From assembly GCA_964030785.1 (NCBI GenBank), contig OZ034968.1, positions 64,826,899-64,890,898 on the forward strand: DNA of 64,000 bases, read 5' to 3'. Numbering within the stretch: position 1 is the stretch's first letter; each line of letters begins with the position of its first letter. The DNA is from Siderastrea siderea. Taxonomy: Eukaryota > Cnidaria > Anthozoa > Scleractinia > Rhizangiidae. The notes under the pieces are model-generated. The model searched no databases. It saw only the letters and a program-made list of their open reading frames with translations, and was not told the origin of the DNA. The position numbers and the translations under genes are program-made. This document shows positions 1-14,770 of the stretch, piece after piece.

Positions 1-7
1 TATTTAC

Positions 8-3000
8 CTGGAGAACCTTTCCAATGATATACCCCCCACAGCCGGCACATGTCACGCCAAACTCAGCCTGGTAGTCTTTCTCACAGTATGGTTTCCCATC
101 TCTAAAAAAAAAATTACAACCCTGTTAACCTGATTTATTTACTACAAAAGCCACTATCTTTTTTGGATGATAATCTTGAAATATCACTGCTATGCCTAAA
201 AATACTGGTACTTGTGAACAGTATCCCATACTGTGATTTTGTTGCCATTTGATACAGCGCACTCGATCCCCACTAACCTGCCCATATACTCGCCAGCCAG
301 CAAGCAGCCACATTTGGTGCACGTAAAACACCACAGATGCCACTGCTTTTCCAATGCTAACAGTGACTGACCACTGCGAATGTCCTCTCCACATCCAGCA
401 CACTCTAAAAACAAACAAGTGACAAAAAATTTTAAGCATTAGGCTAATTCTGTTTTCTGTATGAATAACATGTCAGGGGTTTTCTCACTCTTGACAGCAG
501 TGCTTCTTCTGTTCTCCCTGTATCATGTGTTTCGTCTGGTGATTGTTTCCTTGATTATCATAATAATTATCCCAATAACAAAGAAGTGAATTTCAGTGAG
601 CTTACTTTCAAGCCTTTGCCCTCTTACATCATCAACTGCCTCCTTTGAACTACACCTCTGGCAAATGTATTCTTTACCTCTCAACACAACTTTCTCTCCA
701 GGAGGAAATGGATTTCTGGAACAAAGATGTAAGCATTAACTTGGCATTAATTTTATATTTTATAACATAGAGGGCAAAATTACTGATTACTGATTGATTG
801 GCCATGCACCAAAATTACTTGCATTTGATTGGCTGGGTGTGAGAGGGTGCCATTTGCATTTTGTGAGCGCCTTGAAATGAAAAGCGGATTTTGAGTTGTT
901 CAACACGAGGATATCGCTTCAGAGTTTGACTTTTACCCGGGGTGGTTGGCAAAAATGGTATGGAAATCGGTGATAGCTAGGGGAGAAATCCCAAAAGGTG
1001 AACCTGAAAGTTTTATGAGACACAGCAATGGTTATTTGTTTTAAAACTACTGAAAACCTTGCTTCACTGAGCGAGAGTTTGCTTTGAAACTCAGGTAAAT
1101 AAAATTTACTTTGTTTGAGTTTTATGTGTGTTTTGTCAATGAACTTGAATTATATTATTTTGTCTCTTATGATGAACATAATTATGCGTAATAGACAGTC
1201 TTTTTTGTTCTGTACGCTGAGCAACGGTTAAACTGCTTGCATGGTGAATTCTTTACGAGCAGGTACTTTCATTCTGGGGCCGGTCCGCTGATTGTGTTTC
1301 GCCATGCATGGAAAGTTAAATTGCAAAAATTTTGTCCTCTGTGTTGTAAACAAGTAACCGCATTGAATCCTCGTAGAATTGTATTTTCAAAGTTTTTACA
1401 AATTGCCCTCATTGTGCAATTTTGTGAAAACTTTGAAAATATCGGCATTCGTCAGCCTCATGTGATTAGCATGTGCAGAGACCATTCCAAATGGCGATCT
1501 CATGCACCCATAATATATAACCATACACATTATGCATGAGTTGCACATCTGCAAGTCTAGAACTTCAATGTCCAATTTTCTCAGATATTTAGGTGTTAGT
1601 TAATGAAAACTTTTAAGAAACAAGTAAATTTGATCCGATTGGACATAAAGATTAGTCCATATTAATCAAACAAATTATGAAAAAAAGTCTGATTTTGAAA
1701 AAAAAAAACAGGAACAAGGGTGAACTTGACCTATTACATAAACAAGGGACTATAACTCTGATATATGGCCAATATTGGGGAAATTTATTGGCATGCATTG
1801 GACCATCGCCAGCTAAAATCAAGAATCCTTCAGTAATCACCCTTGATTACTGAATCCAAATCATAAAATGAGTCAAATGATTCAAGGACTTGGTGGACAA
1901 TTTGGCCTTGAAATCCAAATTGCTCCAATTTTGCTCCACTTTGTCATACAGGCTGCAGATCTATCATGCAAGAAACATATGAGCAAACCTAAAAAAATTC
2001 AGGCTTGACAATGATTATGGAATCGTGCCTATTGAAACACGTCGCCTGAAAAAAGTGGGGTACCCTTGATGCTTTGCATGCCCACAAAGGCTACCACAAG
2101 TTGAGGTCCCTTTTGAATCCCAGTGTGAGAATGCTCAAGGGTATTGGGCTATTGTTTGCCAAAGACAAAAGAAATTGAATAGAGGCAATGAAGAATGCTT
2201 TGCCTATTGAATTACAAGTTTCTGTCGCATGGAGGATTATTACAGACATAAGTTGCGTTTTTAACTCGCAAGAACTCGAGCATTTGTCTTCAGCAAAAGC
2301 TCATGGAAACAGTGAATTTCTTGGAAATTTCTAGGGCAAATTTTTTAGTTTTTGTATGCTGCCAAGTCAAGCTGCGACCTTAGTATTTATAACTTTTCAG
2401 ATATTAAACTTTGCGAGATATTTTGGGTGACTATGAAAATTCAGTACATTAACCAAAAATAGCCGCTTTTGCGATTTAACTCGATTGATTTCGAATTGAA
2501 TTCATGTAATTGATTATCTATTTGAAACCCCTTGCTTCTAATAAGAAGAAATGCGTCTGAGAAAGCGTACTTTGTATCAAAAGTTACGTTTGTGGAAGTT
2601 TGTTTACATTGCGCATATGCAATATACGTTGCGGGAAGTCGTTTTCCCGCATTTTTGTGCAATTTCCTCATGAACCTTCCGCCACAATGTTTGTTCTAAT
2701 AAAGAACTTACATTTTATGGTCGAATATGTTCAAGAAAAGCTTTATTTCAGCAAATGTGCATTATAGTCTATATTTTAAAGCACACAACCCACACAATTA
2801 GCTTCACCTTCAATTCTCTTGACATTTATTATTCTTCTATTGTCCCTCATTTAATTGATACGTTCCACTAATTTTCACCAAAACAATACCCAAACACAAA
2901 GGAGTTCCATGATTGACAGAAAAAATAGAGCTCATTTGCATTAGCGATCGACACGTTTCAATAGGTGCGATTCTGTAATGACCAGGATTTGAACCCTTGC

Positions 3001-6000
3001 CTTTAATTTGTGGTGATTGAACACAGTGCTCTAGCCAATTGAGCTAATCAAGCCAACTGGAGAGCATGCCTTTGTGAGTTTGTATTATAACCGATGATAA
3101 ATTAATGAAAGTGGATACATATATATATATATAATTATATATATATGAATATATAAATCATAATTATGTGAACTGTGGATGTTACAAATAAAATGATGAA
3201 ATCAATGTGATCCTCGCAGTTAAATGCATTCAACTTAAGCGATTGAGAAAGCAGACCTCAAAAAAATCAGGCTTGACAGGGATTTGAACCCTGACCTTTG
3301 CGATGAGTGGACACAATGCTCTACCCAATTGTGCTAATCAAGCCAACTGGAGAGCAGGCCATTGTGAGTTTGTATTATACCCAATGATGAATTAATGAAG
3401 AGGGATATATATGATATAAATCATATGTGAAATGTGGATGTAACATAATAATAGAAATATGTGATCCTTGCAGTTAAATGTATTCAACTTAAGCAGTTGC
3501 AGTTCAACTTAAGCAGTTGCAGTACATTGCAAAAAAAGGGAGGACCTGATACTTGGTTGATTTCTTTTGTATTAAATACAAATACTCTACATGTAGTTCA
3601 AAAAGGGAGAAAGGAAATAATTATTTACAAGTGTTTTGCTTGAGTCCTTAAACCAGTTTAAACCTTTAGGTCAAACAATAGGGAACTACATGCTTCTCAC
3701 ATGATAAACAGCCTGATTGCCAAGGTAGACTGGAGGTAAATTATTGTACTTTGGATTTCAAGCCTAAATCATCACCTGTGCTGTTTTTCAGCAGACCCTG
3801 CAACAAACAGTTTGACCTTACCTGCAACTGGCACATACAAAGCACTTTTCATGGTAAACGTTACTGCCAACATTTATCCCTTCGCCTTCCAGGAAGAGAT
3901 GGCAAATGCTGCACTTTGTGCCAAAACGTTCTTGAAAATCTTCAGGACAGAAGTACTGGTCATTTTGCTTGAAGAAACCTACGTTTGCCAGACCTTTGCC
4001 ACAAACTGCAAAGAAAAGACAAAATAGCATTACAGGGGTAAGGTGCTCAAATGTTTTGATTTTTTTAATAAAATTCTCCCAACTAATAATGTAAGAAATA
4101 TAAGGAGAATAGTGGGGAGAATATGAATGTTCATACTGGGGCCTAAAGGGTGAAGCTGTGACTAAGGACTGATTAGGGTTTTTTTTTTTGAAATTTTTTT
4201 TCCCTAACAGTTTATTTCAATCTACTTCATCACAAACTTACAATTATCCTATTAGTTAGTATAATTACTGTACATATGATTGTATATGTGTTTACAAAAG
4301 TGACATGTTGTACTGTAGATAAACTGAAGCACATTCATATACACATAGCAAATAAAAATAAAAAGCCAAAAAAAGGAAAAGGAAAAAAGGAAAAAAAACT
4401 ACACACAAAAACAAAAAGGGAAAACACTATAGCAACAATTAGCAGCAGCAGCTTGGACACGGAGATAATGTTAAGACTAAAGTAAAAAGATGTTGCATGT
4501 GTTTTATTATATCAATTAAACATGGTGTAAAATCAAATGACATTTATATTTTTTATGTTGGGTGCATTTGTTCTAATGAATTTAGTTAACGCAATATAAT
4601 TTAAGTTGTAAGCATATAGTGTGAACAAGTTGCACAGTGTGTTTTTTAGTCATGTACAACCTAGTCAAAGCAATTTAATTTTTTTTTGTAACTACTCAGC
4701 TTGTTTAGTTTATTTCTATTCTGGGTAGTTTTTTTGTCTATTTTAGTTAATTTATTTTATGCTGTAATTATTTCTATTTATTTTGGCAAAATAAAATGGT
4801 TGTTGTTGTTGTTGTTGTTAGTGAAAGCTACAAAAAGTGCTTGCAACAGTCGCCATACGACCTAAATCAGCCCTTAGAGCACCCTTGTCAGTCTTGATGT
4901 ACCATAAAATATAGGCCGAAAGTTTTCTTGGCTGTCAAGATCGTGCATTTTGTTTGTACGAGCTTGCAAAAAAAAAAAAAAAGAAATCTGACAGATTACA
5001 GCAAAAAGTGCAAATTGGCCTAGAGCCACATCTGCAACCACAAGAAACATTTCCCATACTAGTTAGCATGTGCAGAATACATTTTATACCAACTGCAAAT
5101 TATAAGATTGTCATTTCATCGAATTTGTGAAATAAATGGATTAAAAAATTCCTTGGAATTTCTATCATCCAATTACACCTCCCAAACTGAATATGTACAT
5201 ATTTCTGTATTTTAGTGTCACAGACAAAGTTAACCCCTGACAGTGAACACATGAATGTGTAAAGCAAACGTTTACCATTTTGCTTTGACAAATTTTGAAC
5301 TATTAATGACTTAATTATTTCATTCCTGAATGGCTGCCAAACCACCATTTCAACTGAGCCCACCTGGTTTGCTCAAGTGAGTAAACTAAATTTGTACTCG
5401 ATTTTAATAAATCTCTGCTCAATTGTTTAAGTCGGGCCTATATATAATTTTGAACAATTCACAAATAATTAAAATCTAGTTACGTTGATTGCTCTGCACA
5501 ATACCTGAAGCTATATTTTGTTAACAAAACGCGTGACTGACAAAGGGAAACATAAACAATAGCTTGCTTACAGGTCTCTTGAATAACAATAAAACGTTTT
5601 TTTCAGACTGTACTGGTTAAGCTTAAACAGATAATAGGCAGCTTGCATGAGCTTAAAATTTCAAATTAAGGAGAACGTAAATTTCAAATCCAGAAAAAGG
5701 GAATCAGTCCATGCCAAGATAATCAGATTAAAATGTGTTTATACTCAATCACTGTCTCGGTATCTTATTTATCTAAATATCATTTGGCCATACGAATCCA
5801 TTAAAATTATTTCGGAACTGACAGAGCATGCAAGCTAAGCTAAGGCCATTAAAACCACTTAACACAAAAAGAAGCCAAATATTAATCCTGAAGGTTAGAT
5901 AGATCTAGTCAAATCAGATCAGGAATTTACAAGCGTTAACTAAATCCCCCCAAATTCCCGCAAATACCTCATTTTCGCGGGCAGAGTTCGTCTCAATTAC

Positions 6001-6364
6001 AGCCAAAAATGACATGAATCTCAAACATGTAAATTTCTGTGCTGAATGACCGCGAATGAATGGCACGCGATAAAACGGCGGCCGAAGCGTCGAGAGAAAA
6101 TTTACTTCAGTGCACTTTTCATTACATACCAAAGCAAACCAGGCAATTAGCATGAAAAAGCTTGTCGTCAAATCTCAGAGTTTCGCCACTGCACACGTTC
6201 TTGCATCGAGCACAGCGAATTGCAGCGTCCCTGTCTGAAAATTGAAGGATTTTTGGTAAAAGAATACAGATCAAAAAGTAATCGCACTTCGCTTTAAAAA
6301 TAAGACGTGTTCTAGCGCTGTTGATAATTATTTCTCACTCTGATTTCAACGCTTACTTACCCAT
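8..6364 (-). CDS. ABLIM: ABLIM-like actin-binding LIM protein, 5' exons (partial)
   Basis: Six exons can be joined in frame on the minus strand: 6364-6361 (ATG plus one base, donor GTAAGT), 6234-6130, 4005-3822, 715-606, 404-278 and 101-8; all have AG/GT borders and matching phases. They encode tandem LIM zinc-binding domains: CxxC pairs (CARC, CSIC, CAGC), H/C ligands in the FHANC and YHEKC motifs, and the [12 protein letters not shown] stretch typical of the ABLIM family. ABLIM proteins bind F-actin through a C-terminal villin headpiece and act in the cytoskeleton; that part would lie left of the window. The exon 1 start is chosen because it is the only ATG whose codon is completed in frame by exon 2. 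The domain order (a LIM, a second LIM, then the start of further ones) fits ABLIM better than PINCH, testin or prickle, but assignment is from recognition only. Confidence 0.82.
2965..3170 (-). repeat. tRNA-derived SINE copy 1
   Basis: On the minus strand a tRNA-like head is visible: an A-box-like stretch (TTAGCTCAATTGGCTAGAG) near 3045-3027 and a B-box-like GGTTCAAATCC near 2997-2987. An AT-rich tail follows. A second, diverged copy with the same downstream sequence lies about 290 bp to the right. Confidence 0.6.
3255..3450 (-). repeat. tRNA-derived SINE copy 2
   Basis: This is a near duplicate of the copy at 2965-3170, including the shared segment ending AGCCAACTGGAGAGCA and the following stretch with GTTTGTATTATA. 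The B-box-like GGTTCAAATCC is at about 3294-3284 (minus). The close tandem spacing may come from local duplication rather than two insertions. Confidence 0.55.
4006..6129 (-). other. ABLIM intron
   Basis: No coding exon is recognised between the first and second LIM exons. The region holds low-complexity A-rich DNA (about 4340-4430), a retrotransposon-like 3' tail near 4740-4821 and otherwise unremarkable AT-rich sequence. Confidence 0.5.
4735..4821 (+). repeat. Retroelement-like 3' end with (GTT)n tail
   Basis: A T-rich stretch ends in an AAAATAAAATG-like signal followed by six or so GTT units. Microsatellite tails of this sort are typical of CR1/L2-type LINEs and their SINEs. No coding part is visible. 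Confidence 0.4.
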
Positions 6365-6484
6365 TGATGTTTTGAACGTTGAATATTCCAGTTCAGGACA
6401 AATTTAGTGCAATTTTGTTCGTACAATAAACTGTTATAAACAAAGACAGCACGATAGCCACCGGACGCATTCAAATCCACCCCC

Positions 6485-7002
6485 AAATACACACCCACAA
6501 TGCCTTGCACGCCAGTCAAAGAGAGGTTTATTTCATTTCCGGTTTGCAGTTTCAGTCTCCCTTTCTTCTTTCCTTGTTCGCTTCTTTCATTGAAGGAAAC
6601 TAAGCCTTTGTCGATTGTGCTAACACCTTTTTCAGAACCGATAAACTAGCAAACTGAGCGTATTTTTATTATTTTTCTATATAAAAGAAGAACTTCTTGC
6701 TCAATCAATTATAATTTCGTCTGTAAGAGCATATTAAACAAGCAAATGTTGGGAGATCAGTGCAAATTTGATTCATATTTTTACTGGATTATTTTTTACT
6801 GGCTAGGTGATCCTATAGATCCGGAAATATTGTAGAGCTCCGCTATCTCCAACCTCATTTTTCTCGAATCCCCCGCTATGACGAACTGAAATTTGTCTCC
6901 CTAGGGTGACGTTACACTGGCGACCTGCGTTACGTTGTTATTTGTTCTCAAACTCTCTTCTCTCTCCTCCGCAGAGTTTCCTCTTAGTAAACGACAATTT
7001 TT
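6485..7002. other. Intergenic; left end of segmental duplication copy I
   Basis: No gene seen. From about 6500 onward this matches 31715-32215 with substitutions and small indels (shared CCACAATGCCTTGCACGCC and later CTCCGCTATCTCCAACCTC). This marks the left part of the large duplication. Confidence 0.6.
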
Positions 7003-7156
7003 GTTTCCCTAGAGTCCTCGCGATGTTTCCCTAGAGTGCTCGCGATGTTTCCCTAGAGTCCTCGCGATGTTTCCCTAGAGTCCTCGCGATGTTTCCCTAG
7101 AGTCCTCGCGATGTTTCCCTAGAGTCCTCGCGATGTTTCCCTAGAGTGCTCGAGAT
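7003..7156. repeat. 22-bp minisatellite, 7 copies
   Basis: Seven head-to-tail copies of GTTTCCCTAGAGTCCTCGCGAT start at 7003, 7025, 7047, 7069, 7091, 7113 and 7135, with at most one difference (GAGTGCTC) per unit. The paralogous site near 32210 has a single unit. Confidence 0.93.
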
Positions 7157-7207
7157 AGCAGAAGACTACTTTATTCCTTTATTCCCATCATTCCCAAACT
7201 GTATTTA

Positions 7208-10167
7208 AGGGGTGTAGAATGGGCTATCCAAAATGATGCGTCTCGGAAAATATCCGAGCCGAGTCTCGAAATCTCGGCATTCAAAATAAGAGTCTCGGAA
7301 TCTCGGGCTCGCTACATGTTGAACCGTCTCGAAGTCTCGAATTTTTATAATTTGATCTCAGAATCTCGAAAATTGCACCCGATATTAGCACGGAGTTCAC
7401 AGTTCCACGAGCAAGCAAAGCAAGTGCTAAGTCTATTTCTGTTTGCAGCGACAAATAACCAACACGTAATGAATGAGAACATCCGTACATATTTAAGCTA
7501 AATCAGTTATTAGGAAGATCTACATTGCCCTTTTTATTACACATGATTTACTTAGTTCAAGGCTTTGCTGACAACGTTGCAGACTATCCATTATCGTCCA
7601 GTCCTTCGGTGCTAAACACTGGTGTGTCCCACTTGTTTTAAACATCTAGCTAAACATGCTTCTAACTGAGCGATTCATATACTGCCTTTTAACCCTTTAA
7701 GCCCCTCAAAGTGACGAATAAGAAGTTTCTCTTTACATTATCAATACTTGTTCAGACATTCAAGTGATGAGAATAAAGAAAGTGATCACCCAGGATAAGA
7801 TGTCTTGATATTAAGACAAATTCAACTTACTAGTTCCATAATAAACGTATGGAGAACAGCAAGGGGAAAATGCATTTTTATGTCAGGGCTTAAAGGGTTA
7901 AACAACTGACGTTTCCTTTGATGTATTTTTGTACAATTAAATACAAGATAAGATGTAAGATAACCATACAAGATTAAATATAAGATAACCATGCTCCTTG
8001 TTGTCTCTCCACCCAAGTGTACATTTTGTACCAACGAATGTTTAGAGAAAGATTTAATCACGGATGGCCTCGACTGCCATCTTTCTAGTAACAGTACAGG
8101 CACCTATAGCTGCTTCATGTCATGGAAACATTTATGTGAAAGCACGATGGCATAGTACGTACTTAGTAAGAAGTCACAAGTCCCCCTTTTGTTTTACAGC
8201 CTTAGATAACACACTTTGTTCCACTTTGGCTGTATATCGTTTGTCTCACGAGATGTAGTCACGAAGGTGACTGCTTAGTCTGTATAGCTAGTCGACTGTT
8301 TGTAAATGTGTGACCACGATGATAGTACGTTACCTGGTTGCGATTGCGGAATCTTTTCACTGTGAGGACCTATTTCCTCATACGTCCGCTGTAGTACCGA
8401 CGCTAACCGTAGGTTATGTGCGTTGAAGGTATTTCAAATTCATTACCAGAGCTTTATCCCTCTTGATTAAATAGTCTTATGTCACTAGAACGGGTAAAAA
8501 GTTGCAAATGTTCATTGTTTTACTCCCGGAATCTGTGAGGGAGTCGAAGAGTGCGGCCTTCATCAGTTTTCCTTGTGGGAACCAGGCAAACTTTTCGGTG
8601 TTTGCGGTACCTTTGTCGCAAACCAGAGCCAGGCAATGATGATATAATTCATCGCTTCAACGTGAAAATCATCATCCAAATAAGACCACATGTCACTTCT
8701 CATGGCTACCTCTTGTACAATTTTCTCTTTCCTAACCAGGCCACGCAGGCCATGAGACGTCATGAGACGTCTCGCTACTCTCGCTGACTCTGACATGTTT
8801 TACTGTCTTTTTCTTTTTTCCATTTCTTTTGGTCTTTCTTTTTCTCTTTCCTGTAGCCAACGAATTCATTTTTTTTAAATACACGCTTTTGAGCCGAGAA
8901 TGTGTAAGGCTTTTGTACAAAATGTTGAGTGACTTAACTTGAAATACAGTATTTGCCGGTTAATACGCACACTACTCTCTAACTCAAGTGACACACTCAT
9001 ATACAAAGTTCAGACGATTTCTACTCAACGTTCGAGCAGTAAGTGCAAAAATTAAGTTACCAAAAAAATACTTGCAGCACTGTCACATTTTGAGAACAGA
9101 TAAGAAGAACTTATCGTTACCTTTGCTCCCAAGCTGACCCCGCGAGAGAAAATTGGATTTGAAGTTATCCATATTTCAATTAAAAAGACACTTCATGTCA
9201 GTTCAAAACAAAATGGCGCCCGTTTTTAGCATACTTTTACGAGATTTGAAATTAATTTTCTTGAGAATGCTCGAGAATTTCATCGCGGGGTCACTTGGGC
9301 AAGTGAACTAGAGTGAGATGTTTCAAATAGCGTTTAAAATGTTACCGTGCTATGAGTAGTTTTTTAGTAAATATTTTTTGCACTTATTGCTCGAACGTTG
9401 AGCGGAATCCGTCTTAAGTGGCTTTATGCACACTGGTTATCTTCACACGGAACGTTTTCAGTTTTCTATCTATGTTTCCATTTTTTTTAAATAGATTACA
9501 TTGAGACTATTGAGCCGAGTTGTGCACGTTTCAAAATGAACATATGCTTTAGAGCAAGTATTTGGATGTGTTGACCGAGAGTTGAGCTTCTCTTTAGTTA
9601 AGAACGTCGGATGATACGGGCACTAAAATCGACGCGCTTTAGTGGGTTCCACTGTGCCATTTTAAAGCAGCAAAAAGTATTTGTACTCTTCTATTAATAA
9701 AGCTTTCTATGCGGGGTAGAATGATTACGTCTACCTTTAATTTACGCACAATTAAACTTACCCTCTATATGTTTCCCACCGGAGTTATAAGAAACAGACC
9801 AGACAGACCAGACCAGACAATCGAATCATTAGTTTATAAGTAACTAGCCTGGCCAGGCCTGGCTATGTTATCCAATAATTGCGACCAGTTGGGTACTTCG
9901 CTTTACTATAAGTTAATAACTTTAATAAAACACCAGGTTCGAGCTTCTGTGAGCTCCAAAAGACCGAAAGCGCGTGATAGCCGCTTTTATTGTTTTCTAT
10001 CAGATTATCGAGCTCGGATTTTTGATCCAGCGCGTCTCGGGCTCGTATTTTCGTAAGACCCTGTCTCGGGCTTGGATTTTACAAACAGACGGAAGTCTCG
10101 GGCTCGCATTTTAAAAGATGGGTCTCGGCGTCTCGGCGAGTCTCGGATTTTACCATTCTATACCCCT
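7208..10167. mobile_element. 2.96-kb TIR DNA transposon, non-autonomous
   Basis: The ends are inverted repeats AGGGGTGTAGAATGG and CCATTCTATACCCCT (one mismatch), flanked by perfect 6-bp direct repeats TATTTA at 7202-7207 and 10168-10173. The duplicated locus near 32250-32270 (reading CACTTACTCCG) lacks the insert and so is an empty site. Subterminal regions are full of TCTCGG/CCGAGA motifs (7245-7365 and 9990-10150). No transposase-like ORF is seen, so it is probably mobilised in trans. I cannot name the superfamily. Confidence 0.85.
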
Positions 10168-10729
10168 TATTTACTCCGCATTCACACGTGGAAACTCCAC
10201 AGTGGACAACGGACGGTCGGAGGATCGGAGGTCACGCAAATCTCGTTCCAAGCTTCTTTTCTCTACATCCCTCTACAAGGTTGAGTCATCGCTTCTACAT
10301 TAAAAAAAGGGTGCTGAAAATGACAGAGAAAACAGAGAGCAGTAGCTTACTACCGAATAAATTGCTTCCTGCATTTGCTCGGAATCGGCTAAGAGTCGTG
10401 AATCCCGGATCCATGATACTTCGAACAGTTTTTTTAAAAGGGGGAGTGGGGGAGTTTTAAGGAAAGGCCGCAATAACCACGGCAAATTTTTGGACAATCA
10501 TTTTTAAACATTTTTCTCAAAAGAAAGCTTGTTTTACGGGATGAAGGGGGAGGGGTAGGTTATTGAACGGACAGATGCGCGCGCTACCTGGGTGTTCTGG
10601 AATGAAGCGCGCGCTTCTTAGACTACAACTTGATTGTTACGTCAGTTTGTAAAACATACAGCAAACACTGCAAGCTTTTGTAAGCATTTGAAAGAGAGAT
10701 AGCTTTTTTTAGACTTTGAAGGGGAGAGT

Positions 10730-11203
10730 ATGAACAGGGCGATTGTCAACAACTGCGTGGTCGAGGAAAAAGTGCGTTATGAAAAGGAGAGTGCAACTAA
10801 GAGATTTCAAAAAGAACTTTGCGAGTTGCAGAATGGTGTTAAAAAATTTAACGAGCAACTGAGTCGTACCAAAGAAGTGTCCCAGGAAACGGAAGAGGAA
10901 ATCAAACGATTTCAGATTAGGGCTGAGCGCCAGTGTGAATCAATTAAAATGGAATCTGCAAAAGAAAGAAGGATTTTATCGAAACTTGAAGGGTTGGAGG
11001 AAATAACCTCCAAGAGACTGAATGATAACCGTGATGCAACACCGTCCCATGAAGATGACAGCATGCCTGAAGCTGCAAGAAATGCGGCGAGATATACAAC
11101 GACACAGAGAATTGCGCGATATGTAAAGATCGGCTACGTGATGTTTCTGGATTCGGTAGCAGTCTATGCGCTGTTTAAAATTACAAGGTCATTCTTTTTC
11201 TGA
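10730..11203 (+). CDS. Small coiled-coil protein with C-terminal hydrophobic tail
   Basis: This is an intronless 157-residue ORF. Residues about 15-95 are rich in E, K, Q and R with a heptad-like pattern, consistent with a coiled coil. Residues about 130-150 form a hydrophobic stretch (GYVMFLDSVAVYALFKI), possibly a tail anchor. I do not recognise a family. Its start is supported by conservation: the paralog at 33161 begins at the same ATG and keeps near-identical sequence for about 100 codons, including the upstream 150 bp. Function is unknown; a membrane-tethered coiled-coil adaptor is only a guess from layout. Confidence 0.6.
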   Translation: MNRAIVNNCVVEEKVRYEKESATKRFQKELCELQNGVKKFNEQLSRTKEVSQETEEEIKRFQIRAERQCESIKMESAKERRILSKLEGLEEITSKRLNDNRDATPSHEDDSMPEAARNAARYTTTQRIARYVKIGYVMFLDSVAVYALFKITRSFFF

Positions 11204-11875
11204 ATTCCAAACGTTAATAGGTTTTTACAGTGAAAAAAGGCTACGCTACAGCACCAGGGACGGCAGACCATGGAAACCGATATAAAATATTAATGTTTTG
11301 TCCTTTTCCTTAGTTGAGAAATGATCTTTTCACTGGCCGTAACGGCTACTCAGAACTTTGGCAGTTCACCTGTGTTGAGACACGCAGCCACGCAGCAGCA
11401 GGAACGGTTACTAAACATGTGACTGAGCTGAAAGACATAGAAGCTGAGGAACGATGACGAGAGGGCTAAAAATACTTTTTAGGATTATTGGGGAGGATCC
11501 CTTTTTTTAAATGTTAGTTGCTTTCAGTAACCATTTAACAAGGAATATTAAGATAAACGTAGGTCAACGTTTCCGATGTTGCTAACATCATCGCCAACTA
11601 GAATAAATAACCGATTAACATTGAAGCTAATTACGATTAAAGGAATGAAGTCATTCCTGTGTGGTGCAAATTATTTGCAAAACCGTAAAAGCACTTGATA
11701 TGCTCCATATCTTGTCTTTTATATGCATCTCTTCATAAAGCGTAATCACATCAGACAAGTGAGTCTCAGGGTTCTCAAATTTTATACTTATTTAACCCTT
11801 TATTACCCTTATGACATGATGAATCCATCAAAATGAATAAAGATCATTATTTCATAATGAAAACGTTTAATATTT
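11204..11875. other. Intergenic between coiled-coil gene and protease 3' end
   Basis: No gene seen. The stretch is conserved in copy II (33480-34312), including ATGACATGATGAATCCATC and an AATAAAGATCATTATTTC stretch close to the protease stop. On the minus strand this is where the protease 3' UTR should lie. Confidence 0.5.
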
Positions 11876-13474
<1,599 letters not shown>

Positions 13475-14449
13475 TTATGATTAACAACGTTTTGGCCTCG
13501 GCTTTTGCCGTTTGGAGTAACTTTTTGTGCAACAAGTAACTTCAAGCAATTTTCTACTGACAGAGCACAATTTTGGGAATTCTGACTTTTCAGACACAAA
13601 TGATAGTTTTTCTTACTAACTGAGACTGCGTTTACGTAAGGAAAAAAAGAATGAGATAAGTGGAACATTTGTTTCTTGTTTCTCTGACGGGCTCGGTTCC
13701 TGCCCTGAACAAACAACTGGAGCCAATGTTCCAGGTTTTCAGCGGGTATTCCACCTACGTAAGTTACCTAGCCGCCATTTTGAACTTTAAAACTATGCCA
13801 ATGGGAGTGACAGACGAGCATGATGTACTTGTGAGCGCCTTTTCGCATTTTAGGATCAACTTTTCCCGTTATCGAAAAAACATCTCAGCATTTTTTAATC
13901 ATTTTTGAGCAAAGGTGCAGAGCTAGGGTTATCTAGGATCAACGTCACCTTTAAATTCAATCCTAACGGTTAATTTTTAATCCCGAGTTAGATTAATCGG
14001 CTTTATAATTCAAACAACGGGTCCCAGACTAGAAGACTAAAACAAAAAGGTTTTTGGCGAGGCCATCATTCTTGTTCTCGTGGGCAAGGTATTTTGCTCA
14101 CATATACCATGCATCTTTTTGTTCAGACACCGCAAAAAATCATTATCGATCGAAGTACGTTGCAGCATTCTGGGGCATCTTTTAACAAAGGAAGTAGTAA
14201 TCAGAATGCTGTTAGTCGCTACTAGATAACGAAACATGAAAAAATATGCGCCGGCTATAGCTATATGGGCCATTAAATAGGTCTGGGAGAAATATCACCC
14301 ACATACTTTAGTTACATCGACATTAATTAATTTAATTTAGCTATAGTCGCTCAATGTTGTGGCCGGGCGTAGATTTGCAATATGCAATCTGTTTGAGGCT
14401 CCCAGAATGAGCAGCGTATGAACAAAACCTGACTCCGTAAAAACTAAAA

Positions 14450-14660
14450 TCTTAAATTAAGACGTTTTTTCGTCTTACAGACTGGTGCCTAGATAAGATG
14501 CGCATTTGTCTTAAATTAAAATTCCGACGTCTTACTTTAAGATGATAAAATCGTCTTAGAACAAGATGTCAACCTCTTAATTTTAGTTGCCTGACATCTT
14601 AAACACGAGGTGCCTAGATAAGATGGGTTTTCGTCTTAATATTTCAACTCGTCTTATTTT
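14450..14660. repeat. Subterminal palindromic motif cluster, left
   Basis: Degenerate CTTAAATTAAGACG-like units recur through this region in both orientations, as they do at the other end (21590-21955). Clustered subterminal motifs of this sort are typical transposase binding sites. Confidence 0.65.
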
Positions 14661-14770
14661 TCCGGAGACCGTTACATTTCAAAAATTGATTGCGCGTATT
14701 CTTTTTTCGCGTCGCGGCTTGCCCGCTCAGTAAAACCACAGGCAGCCCAAAATGGCAGTATGTATTTCCT

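Larger units (their letters stand above)
716..3821 (-). other. ABLIM intron with SINE copies
   Basis: This AT-rich intron has no exon that I can support. It contains two tRNA-derived SINE copies near 2965-3170 and 3255-3450 and an (AT)n stretch at about 3119-3146. The short ORFs here have no domain or compositional support. Confidence 0.6.

Noticed and set aside
1237..1539. 100-codon plus-strand ORF in the ABLIM intron
   Set aside because: No family features, in an AT-rich intron, and on the strand opposite the gene; no supporting splice or promoter signals.
6163..6180. Alternative start of the ABLIM gene inside exon 2
   Set aside because: It would cut off the first LIM cysteines; the ATG at 6364-6362 gives a complete domain through a clean splice.
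8551..8920. Several short ORFs on both strands
   Set aside because: They are inside the 2.96-kb TIR element, low complexity (Lys/Arg run) and without counterpart.
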